Positions 1 through 5,369 of a stretch of DNA of 7,409 nt are shown here, piece after piece. Made by a program: the position numbers and the translations under genes. Numbering within the stretch: the first letter of the stretch is position 1; each line of letters begins with the position of its first letter. This DNA comes from Clostridiales bacterium (GTDB lineage: Bacteria; Bacillota; Clostridia; Oscillospirales; Acutalibacteraceae): the NCBI GenBank assembly GCA_019416395.1, contig DXXH01000105.1:1-7409 (forward strand). Reading direction: 5' to 3'. A model generated the notes under the pieces. It ran no database searches and was not told the DNA's origin. It worked only from the letters and a program-made list of their open reading frames with translations.

Positions 1-14
1 GAGGAAAGGAGAAT

Positions 15-48
15 TAATAAAACCACCCCTTTCGAGATGGTTTTATTA
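15..48 (+). promoter_or_regulatory. Leader hairpin at the start of the permease gene
   Basis: Positions 15-25 (TAATAAAACCA) and 38-48 (TGGTTTTATTA) are exact reverse complements, giving an 11-bp stem around a 12-nt apical region. Inside that region C29-G36 and T30-A35 can pair around a TTCG tetraloop (31-34). An AAGGAG ribosome-binding motif (6-11) sits just before the stem. The first ATG of the permease frame (37-39) lies at the loop/stem junction, so it would be largely hidden when the stem forms. Two readings fit: an intercistronic terminator or attenuator that lowers permease expression relative to an upstream binding-protein gene (A-rich left arm, T-rich right arm), or an RNA fold that brings the ribosome-binding motif next to a later start codon. 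The repeat is read directly; the function is inferred. Confidence 0.55.
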
Positions 49-1020
49 TACGTGAGTTTCTTGGCCAATGCAAAAGCGATTTCTTCCACCCGGCCTTCCG
101 GCAAAGGAAGCATTTTGAGAAGATTGCGGTTTGGGATCCCGCTGTACACCATGATGATCCCAGGCATGCTGTATTTGTTTATCAACAACTATCTTCCTAT
201 GGCCGGCCTGGTGGTGGCATTTAAAAAATACAACGCAAAACAGGGAATCTTTGGAAGCGACTGGGTAGGGTTTTCCAATTTTGAATACCTGTTTAAAACC
301 AGCGACGCCTGGGTGATCACCCGGAACACCCTGTTGTACAATACGGCGTTTATCATCGTTAACACGGTACTGTCCATTTTTATCGCCATTCTGCTCAGCG
401 AATTGTTCAGCGTCACCGCCCGGAAGTTTTACCAGAGCGCGATTTTACTGCCATTCCTGATTTCCACCGTCATCGCGGGCTACTTGGTATTCGGGTTCCT
501 GAGCACCGATTCCGGTTTTATCAACAAGAGTATTCTGCCCTTGTTGGGCATCGACCCCATCGCCTGGTACAATGAGCCGGACTATTGGCCGGTGATCCTG
601 ATCCTGGTAAACATCTGGAAAAACGTGGGGTACAACTGTATCATTTACCTTTCCGCCATCATTGGCATCGACCGGCAATACTATGAAGCCGCCTCTTTGG
701 AAGGCGCGGGGAAAGTCCGGCAGATTTTCAGTATCACAATCCCCATGATCAAGCCGGTCACCATCATGCTGGTACTGCTGGCCATCGGCCGCATCTTCTA
801 TGCCGATTTCGGCCTGTTCTACCAGGTTCCCATGAACTCCGGGGCTTTGTATCCCACCACGAACGTGATCGACACCTATGTGTACCGCAGCCTTTTGCAG
901 ATTGGCAATATCGGAATGTCTTCCGCGGCAGGATTTTACCAGTCCATTGTAGGCCTTGTGCTGGTCACCTGCGCAAATCTGGTCATACGCAAAGTTGACC
1001 CTGAAAGCGCGCTGTTTTAA
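37..1020 (+). CDS. CUT1-family sugar ABC transporter permease, LplB-type
   Basis: One of two membrane subunits of a carbohydrate importer of the CUT1 class. It forms half of the translocation pore and docks to the ATPase on the cytoplasmic side. From the ATG at 37 it has 327 residues, close to the usual 300-320. A basic N-terminus (about 20-32) precedes the first membrane segment (about 34-58), with further hydrophobic segments near 98-120, 133-155, 184-206, 240-258 and 302-318. The ATPase-docking EAA loop is clear at 217-240 (EAASLEGAGK, then IPMIKP). The C-terminal residues DPESALF are typical of the family. The start is uncertain: the ATG at 37 has no ribosome-binding motif at normal distance and sits in a hairpin, while GTG at 52 (322 aa) and TTG at 61 (319 aa) are in frame; the frame is also open to the window edge. 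It is followed 15 bp later by its partner permease. The solute-binding protein is expected upstream, outside the window. The substrate is unknown. Confidence 0.93.
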   Translation: MVLLYVSFLANAKAISSTRPSGKGSILRRLRFGIPLYTMMIPGMLYLFINNYLPMAGLVVAFKKYNAKQGIFGSDWVGFSNFEYLFKTSDAWVITRNTLLYNTAFIIVNTVLSIFIAILLSELFSVTARKFYQSAILLPFLISTVIAGYLVFGFLSTDSGFINKSILPLLGIDPIAWYNEPDYWPVILILVNIWKNVGYNCIIYLSAIIGIDRQYYEAASLEGAGKVRQIFSITIPMIKPVTIMLVLLAIGRIFYADFGLFYQVPMNSGALYPTTNVIDTYVYRSLLQIGNIGMSSAAGFYQSIVGLVLVTCANLVIRKVDPESALF

Positions 1021-1035
1021 GAGGGGGGAAACCAC

Positions 1036-1932
1036 ATGAAAACGAGAGAAGAACGTGTATTCCAAGTATTCTGCTATGTGATCCTCACCCTTTTTGCGCT
1101 ATTTTGCTTGCTGCCGCTGGCGCTTCTGCTCATGTCGTCGTTCGAAGACAACCTTACGCTGATCAATTCCGGCTACTCGTTCTGGCCTAAAAAGTTCAGC
1201 CTGGAAGCGTACACCTACCTTTTCCGCCACGGGGATCAGATTTTCCAGTCCTACTTCATCACCATTCTGGTAACGGTTGTGGGAACCAGCGTCAGCATCG
1301 TTATCACTACCATGCTGGCCTATCCCCTTTCCCGGGACGAGCTTCTGGGGAAAAAGCCCTTGGCGTTCGTCGTGTTTTTCACCATGCTGTTTAACGGCGG
1401 CCTGGTCCCCACCTATCTGGTGTACACCAATACCCTGGGCATGAAAAACACCATTTGGGCTGTGATTCTTCCCCGGCTGCTTTTGGGAGCCTATTATGTG
1501 CTTCTGATGAAAAGCTTCTTTTCCACCAGCATTCCCAAAGAGGTTTTGGAAGCTGCCAAAGTGGACGGCGCTGGCGAATACCGGATCCTGATCCAAGTGG
1601 TGGCCCCCATGTCCAAACCCATCATCGCCACCGTCCTCATGCTGACCGGCATCAACTACTGGAATGACTGGTACAACGGATTTATTTACATTACCACCCA
1701 CACCGAGCTCTACACCATTCAAGCCCTATTGAACCGCATGCTTCAGGATATCCAGTACCTGAGCAACAACGCCAACACCATGGGCAACGCCGGTGAAGCC
1801 ATGGCCAAGATCCCTTCCACATCTGTGCGTATGGCCATTTCCATTGTGGGCCTGCTGCCCGTACTCATCGTCTATCCCTTCGTACAAAACAGCTTTGTCA
1901 AAGGCATTACCCTGGGGGCCGTTAAGGGCTAA
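1036..1932 (+). CDS. CUT1-family sugar ABC transporter permease, YtcP-type
   Basis: Second membrane subunit of the same sugar importer, 298 residues, a normal length for the family. The start is well supported: ATG at 1036 preceded by a GAGGGGGGAA ribosome-binding stretch (1021-1030), and the gap to the first permease stop is only 15 bp, so the two are co-transcribed. Membrane segments lie near 11-33, 73-97, 108-130, 138-160, 196-215 and 263-282. The GGLVPTYLVY segment at 121-130 and the following NTLGMKNTIWAVILP are typical of YtcP-like permeases. The EAA docking loop is at 171-195 (LEAAKVDGAGEY, ending in APMSKP). The C-terminus (YPFVQNSFVKGITLGAVKG, 280-298) is the classic family ending. 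No ATPase gene lies in the window; Firmicutes importers of this class commonly borrow a shared MsmK/MsmX-type ATPase. The sugar carried cannot be told from sequence. Confidence 0.95.
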   Translation: MKTREERVFQVFCYVILTLFALFCLLPLALLLMSSFEDNLTLINSGYSFWPKKFSLEAYTYLFRHGDQIFQSYFITILVTVVGTSVSIVITTMLAYPLSRDELLGKKPLAFVVFFTMLFNGGLVPTYLVYTNTLGMKNTIWAVILPRLLLGAYYVLLMKSFFSTSIPKEVLEAAKVDGAGEYRILIQVVAPMSKPIIATVLMLTGINYWNDWYNGFIYITTHTELYTIQALLNRMLQDIQYLSNNANTMGNAGEAMAKIPSTSVRMAISIVGLLPVLIVYPFVQNSFVKGITLGAVKG

Positions 1933-1984
1933 TCCTCTCCCCCGTCTAAACGCCGCCTATCACACTATAAGGAGTTGTATCAAG

Positions 1985-2860
1985 ATGGCATTGAAATTAG
2001 GAATCCAGTTGTTTTCTGTCCGTGATGAAATGGCCAAAAGCGTGGAAAACACCATCCGCACCCTGGCCGATATCGGTTACAGCCGCATTGAACTGAGCAA
2101 CCACAACGCCAAAGTGGATTTTGGCACCGGGTTCGGCATGTCCGCCCCCGATTTCAAAAAGCTGCTGGAAGAGTGCCACCTGGAAGTGGTCACCAATACG
2201 GTAGCGCCCCTCAGCGACGACAACATCGACAACCTGATCGCCTATCACGTGGAGATTGGAGCCAAGGGCCTGGTACTTCCCGCGGTCTGGTACCGCACCC
2301 GGGACGACGTCATGCACTGCTGCGAAAAGATCAATCAGTGGGGAAAAAAGTGCCACCAGGCTGGTCTTTATTTTCTGTTCCACAATCATTTCCACGAATT
2401 CCAGCGTTTTGACGGCAAGACGGTTGTGGAACTGGTTTTGGAAAACACGGACCCCGATTATGTTGGATTTGAGCTGGACACCTACTGGGCCATGCGGGGC
2501 GGAGCGGATCCCATTGAGGTTATGAAATCCATGGGACAACGCTGCAAAGCGCTGCATCAGAAGGATTACACAAAGGGCCGGGAAGAACACATAAACCTGC
2601 TGAAGCTTGTAGGCGAAGGGGACGGCCAAGGCGTGACCCAGGAAGACTTCCGCCGGGTAACCCAGGAAGTGGAGTATCAAAAAGATTTTACGGAAATCGG
2701 CGATGGCATCATGGATATTCAGGGGATTATTGACGCGGCCTTGGAAACCACCGGCGCGGAGTATATCCTGCTGGAACAGGATCACGCCACCATTCCCCAG
2801 TTGGACAGCGTGCGCCGCAGCTTTGAGAACTTCCAAAAGTACCGGGGGATTGAATTTTGA
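1985..2860 (+). CDS. Sugar phosphate isomerase/epimerase-like TIM-barrel enzyme
   Basis: A 291-residue protein of the AP-endonuclease-2-like TIM-barrel superfamily, which holds metal-dependent sugar isomerases, epimerases, inosose dehydratases (IolE) and 3-keto-glycoside-cleaving enzymes. It begins with the typical LGIQLFSVRDEM segment (residues 5-16). Candidate divalent-metal and catalytic residues are E36 (IEL), H133-N134-H135 (FHNHFHEF), E163 and D165 (GFELDTYWAMRGGADP, 161-176), H191 (HQKD) and E264 (ILLEQD). There is no signal peptide, so it should be cytoplasmic. The ATG at 1985 is chosen because AAGGAG lies 10 nt before it (1969-1974) and the family motif starts at residue 5; longer in-frame extensions run through the upstream permease gene. 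It lies 52 bp after the permeases with no terminator between, and its stop overlaps the next gene start. It probably acts on the imported sugar or its oxidised form. Whether it is an isomerase, epimerase, dehydratase or lyase is not decidable here. Confidence 0.9.
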   Translation: MALKLGIQLFSVRDEMAKSVENTIRTLADIGYSRIELSNHNAKVDFGTGFGMSAPDFKKLLEECHLEVVTNTVAPLSDDNIDNLIAYHVEIGAKGLVLPAVWYRTRDDVMHCCEKINQWGKKCHQAGLYFLFHNHFHEFQRFDGKTVVELVLENTDPDYVGFELDTYWAMRGGADPIEVMKSMGQRCKALHQKDYTKGREEHINLLKLVGEGDGQGVTQEDFRRVTQEVEYQKDFTEIGDGIMDIQGIIDAALETTGAEYILLEQDHATIPQLDSVRRSFENFQKYRGIEF

Positions 2861-4047
2861 GCAAAGAGCTCTTAAGCCGCTTTGGGAAAAAGGGCTTGCT
2901 GGCAGTAGCCGCCTGTTTTCTGTGTGAGCTGACAGCGGTGGGGATCGGAGCAGGTACAAACAGCCTGTACACCGCTCCCATCTGCCAGGACCTGGAAATT
3001 TCCCGAACAGCGTATTCCGTCAGCACTGCCCTGATCTACCTGGTAAACATGGCCGTTTATTTTTCCTTTCCCCTGCTGCTGCGGAGAATCCCCTTGCGCG
3101 GGATCTTCCTCTTGGGGTTCGGCGCTGAGGCCGCTGCATTTTTGCTCTATTCCCAAGCAAGCAATGTGGGCGTGCTGTGCGTCAGTGCATCTCTGTTGGG
3201 GATCGGCCTGGTGTTTCTGGGAGCCGTACCCATCACCACCGTGGTGACCAGCTGGTTCCCCCAGCGGGCCGGGACAATGCTGGGAATTGTCCTGGCGGGC
3301 AGCGGAATCGGCGGCGCAGTACTGATCCCCGGGGTAGGGATCGTCATGGAACAGTTCGGCTGGCGGAACGCGTTTCTCGTCTCTGCCGGGCTGGTAACCT
3401 TTACCGCTGTACTTTGCCTGGCCTTCCTGCAGACAAATCCCCAAAACAAGCCCCCCGTCGAAAAGGAACCACGGATTTCCCTGCTGTCCTCGCTCCGGAT
3501 CCCCGGCATATCCTGGGCTTTAGTGTACGGATTTTTGGCCGGATTCTCCATTCAGCCCACCTATTTATCCATTGCCGCCCACCTTGCCGAACAGGGGATC
3601 TCCTCTCAGAAAGCATCCCAGGTTCTGGGGGCAATCTGTCTGGTAAGTCTGATTGCCAAGGTCATTTTGGGAGCGGTTTCCGACAGATTTGGCCCTCTTC
3701 CCGTATTGGCCTGCAGCCATGGGGGATTTGTCCTGGCCGCAGTAGCCCTTGTATTTTTCCCCCAGGTCTTTTTGCCCACGGAAGTATTTTTCGGATTCGG
3801 CAGCCTGCCCCTTTCCCTGGTACTTCCCATTCTCACCAACTGGCTCTTCCACGAAAAATCCAGCCAGGCTTTAAGTCTGTGTATGGCCGCTCAAACAGCG
3901 GGAATCTCCGTGGGAATCCTTATGGCAGGGGGAGCCTTCGACCTGTTTGGCGGGTACGAGGAAATTTTCCTCTTCCTGGGAGCGGTTAATTTCCTGGCGT
4001 TTCTGGCACTGCTTCTGGGACAGAACAACCGGATAAAAGGAAAGTGA
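2857..4047 (+). CDS. Major facilitator superfamily transporter, OFA/MCT-like
   Basis: A 396-residue secondary transporter with about 12 hydrophobic segments split by a hydrophilic central loop (about 193-212). The stretch TSWFPQRAGTMLGIVLAGSG (131-150), with GWRNAF at 168-173, resembles oxalate:formate-antiporter and monocarboxylate-type MFS proteins. The second half keeps the cytoplasmic loop signature GAVSDRFGP (272-280), whereas the equivalent loop in the first half (LLLRRIPLRG, 73-82) has lost the Asp-Arg pattern. The start is a TTG at 2857 that overlaps the isomerase stop by four bases (TTGA), with GGGGGA at 2844-2849 as ribosome binding site seven bases before; this arrangement implies translational coupling to the isomerase. 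It probably moves a metabolite of the same pathway, either import of an organic acid or glycoside or export of a product. Substrate and direction are unknown. Confidence 0.9.
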   Translation: MSKELLSRFGKKGLLAVAACFLCELTAVGIGAGTNSLYTAPICQDLEISRTAYSVSTALIYLVNMAVYFSFPLLLRRIPLRGIFLLGFGAEAAAFLLYSQASNVGVLCVSASLLGIGLVFLGAVPITTVVTSWFPQRAGTMLGIVLAGSGIGGAVLIPGVGIVMEQFGWRNAFLVSAGLVTFTAVLCLAFLQTNPQNKPPVEKEPRISLLSSLRIPGISWALVYGFLAGFSIQPTYLSIAAHLAEQGISSQKASQVLGAICLVSLIAKVILGAVSDRFGPLPVLACSHGGFVLAAVALVFFPQVFLPTEVFFGFGSLPLSLVLPILTNWLFHEKSSQALSLCMAAQTAGISVGILMAGGAFDLFGGYEEIFLFLGAVNFLAFLALLLGQNNRIKGK

Positions 4048-4088
4048 ATTTTTTACAAAATTTGGAAGTAAATACACTTTATTTTAAG

Positions 4089-4117
4089 TTGAACTATCGC
4101 GAAAAACCCGATAAAAT
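4089..4117 (+). promoter_or_regulatory. Sigma-A-type promoter for the dehydrogenase gene
   Basis: A -35 element TTGAAC (4089-4094) and a -10 element TAAAAT (4112-4117) are separated by exactly 17 bases, in the only markedly AT-rich gap of the window (4048-4144). Transcription would begin around 4124, leaving a leader of about 20 nt with AAAGGAG at 4128-4134, 10 nt before the ATG at 4145. The -10 matches the consensus at five of six positions and the -35 at four of six. No GC-rich terminator separates it from the MFS gene, so the dehydrogenase could also be reached by read-through. Confidence 0.55.
4095..4113. promoter_or_regulatory. Inverted repeat in the promoter spacer, possible operator
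   Basis: TATCG (4095-4099) and CGATA (4109-4113) are exact inverted copies nine bases apart, filling the space between the -35 and -10 elements and overlapping the first two bases of the -10. A repressor bound here would block RNA polymerase. The half-sites are only 5 bp, so a chance match is quite possible. No regulator that would bind such a site is encoded in the window, apart from the truncated response regulator, whose DNA-binding part is not visible. Confidence 0.25.
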
Positions 4118-4144
4118 ATTTCTTTACAAAGGAGTTGTCCTAAC

Positions 4145-5245
4145 ATGAAAAACGGCAAGATCCAAATCGGAATCGTGGGATGCGGCGGAATCGCCAACGG
4201 CAAGCATTTCCCCGCTTTGGCCAAGCTTTCCAACCTGTGCGACCTGGTGGCCTTCTGCGATATCATTCCGGAACGGGCCGAAAAAGCCGCTCAGGAATAT
4301 GGTGTTCCCGGCGCTCAGGTGTTTACCGATTACCATGATCTGCTCAATGAGGATTCCATTGACGAAGTCCATGTGCTCACCCCCAACGTCTCCCATTGTG
4401 AGATCACTTGCGCGGCATTGGAAGTCGGCAAGCACGTCATGTGCGAAAAGCCCATGGCCGCCACCCCTGCCGACGCCCACAGAATGCTGGACGCCTACCA
4501 CAAAAGCGGAAAGCTGCTGACCATCGGCTACCAAAACCGCTTCCGGGACGACAGCCTGTTTTTGAAAAAATACTGCGAAGAAAACGGCTTGGGAGAAATC
4601 TACTTTGCCAAAGCGTATGCCCTGCGCCGCAGAGGCGTTCCCACCTGGGGCGTGTTTACCGATAAATCCAAGCAGGGCGGCGGTCCCTTGATCGATATCG
4701 GGACCCACTCCCTGGACCTGGCCCTTTGGTGCATGGACAACTACAAACCCCGCACCGTTTTGGGCGCTTCCTACGAGAAGCTGGGCCGGCTGCTGAATCC
4801 GGACGAACAGGGCAACGGCGGCGGAAGCTGGGACAACACCACCTACGACGTGGAAGATTCCGCTTTCGGCTATGTGGTCATGGAAAACGGCGCATCTATT
4901 TTTCTCCAGTCTTCCTGGGCACTGAATATCGACGACAGCCGCCAGGCGAAAATCACCCTTTGCGGCACCAAGGCTGGCTCCGACATGAACGACGGCCTGC
5001 GCATCAACACGGTGATCCAAAACAAGCAGACCATGATCCTCCCCAACACAGACACCTACCGTCCCGGCACAGACCTGCTCAGCGGGTTTGGCGTTGCCGC
5101 TGACCGGGAATCGGAAGCCTGGCTGGGGGCCATTCTGAACAAAAACGAGCTGGTTGTTAAACCGGAACAGGCCATCGTTGTCACAGAGATTCTGGACGCC
5201 ATCTACCGTTCTTCCGCTCAGAAAAAAGCCATCGACTTCAACTGA
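4145..5245 (+). CDS. Gfo/Idh/MocA-family NAD(P)-dependent oxidoreductase
   Basis: A 366-residue dehydrogenase of the glucose-fructose oxidoreductase / inositol dehydrogenase / MocA family, oxidising a hydroxyl of a sugar, inositol or glycoside with NAD(P). The N-terminal Rossmann fold opens with GIVGCGGIA (9-17), the glycine-rich nucleotide-binding loop; the conserved CEKPMA (100-105) carries the catalytic lysine K102. The C-terminal substrate domain has the hallmark GGGPLIDIGTHSLDLALW (178-195), with the catalytic pair D184 and H188. The length is typical and no signal peptide is visible, so it is cytoplasmic. The ATG at 4145 is 10 nt after AAAGGAG and gives the family start. It has its own promoter candidate and a terminator candidate after it, so it may be expressed separately from the transporter genes, yet it sits between them and the two-component system. 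With the TIM-barrel enzyme it suggests a pathway through a keto-sugar. The exact substrate (inositol, hexoside or other polyol) cannot be assigned. Confidence 0.92.
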   Translation: MKNGKIQIGIVGCGGIANGKHFPALAKLSNLCDLVAFCDIIPERAEKAAQEYGVPGAQVFTDYHDLLNEDSIDEVHVLTPNVSHCEITCAALEVGKHVMCEKPMAATPADAHRMLDAYHKSGKLLTIGYQNRFRDDSLFLKKYCEENGLGEIYFAKAYALRRRGVPTWGVFTDKSKQGGGPLIDIGTHSLDLALWCMDNYKPRTVLGASYEKLGRLLNPDEQGNGGGSWDNTTYDVEDSAFGYVVMENGASIFLQSSWALNIDDSRQAKITLCGTKAGSDMNDGLRINTVIQNKQTMILPNTDTYRPGTDLLSGFGVAADRESEAWLGAILNKNELVVKPEQAIVVTEILDAIYRSSAQKKAIDFN

Positions 5246-5271
5246 TACCATAATCGTTGGGTAATCTCCTA

Positions 5272-5315
5272 AGAACAGAATAGCAAGGGCACTTTTCAGG
5301 CGCCCTTGCTGTTCT
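5272..5315 (+). terminator. Hairpin terminator after the dehydrogenase gene
   Basis: AGCAAGGGC (5282-5290) pairs perfectly with GCCCTTGCT (5302-5310) around an 11-nt loop. The stem can continue after a 5-nt bulge with AGAAC (5272-5276) against GTTCT (5311-5315). It lies 26 bp after the dehydrogenase stop. The tail (TTCTGCGTTTCTGCCTTT) is T-rich but interrupted, so termination may be partial. The structure separates the dehydrogenase unit from the sensor kinase gene. Confidence 0.65.
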
Positions 5316-5369
5316 GCGTTTCTGCCTTTGCGGATTTCAAAAACAGCGGACTTGGATTAGGGGGAAACT

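Noticed and set aside
1..17. C-terminal end of an upstream gene stopping at TAA 15-17
   Set aside because: Only four codons (GGA AAG GAG AAT) would be visible and other frames are also open, so it cannot be told apart from an untranslated leader holding a ribosome-binding site.
1793..1984. N-terminal extension of the isomerase reading frame
   Set aside because: The extension runs out of frame through the end of the second permease, while the ATG at 1985 has an ideal AAGGAG and the family motif begins right after it.
1997..2959. A 320-residue minus-strand open frame opposite the isomerase
   Set aside because: It is a shadow of a clear sense-strand enzyme with intact catalytic residues, and no family resemblance is visible in its translation.
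4047..4062. AATTTT-TTAC-AAAATT inverted repeat after the MFS gene as a terminator
   Set aside because: The stem is only six A/T pairs, has no GC core and is not followed by a T tract, so it is unlikely to stop transcription.
4124..5251. A 375-residue open frame on the minus strand opposite the dehydrogenase gene
   Set aside because: It mirrors the real gene almost end to end, carries no recognisable motif and has no ribosome-binding site; long antisense frames arise from the G/C-leaning codon use of the sense gene.
5316..5369. A promoter for the sensor kinase gene
   Set aside because: TTGCGG at 5328-5333 could be a -35 element, but nothing resembling TATAAT lies at a usable distance, so no promoter can be supported.
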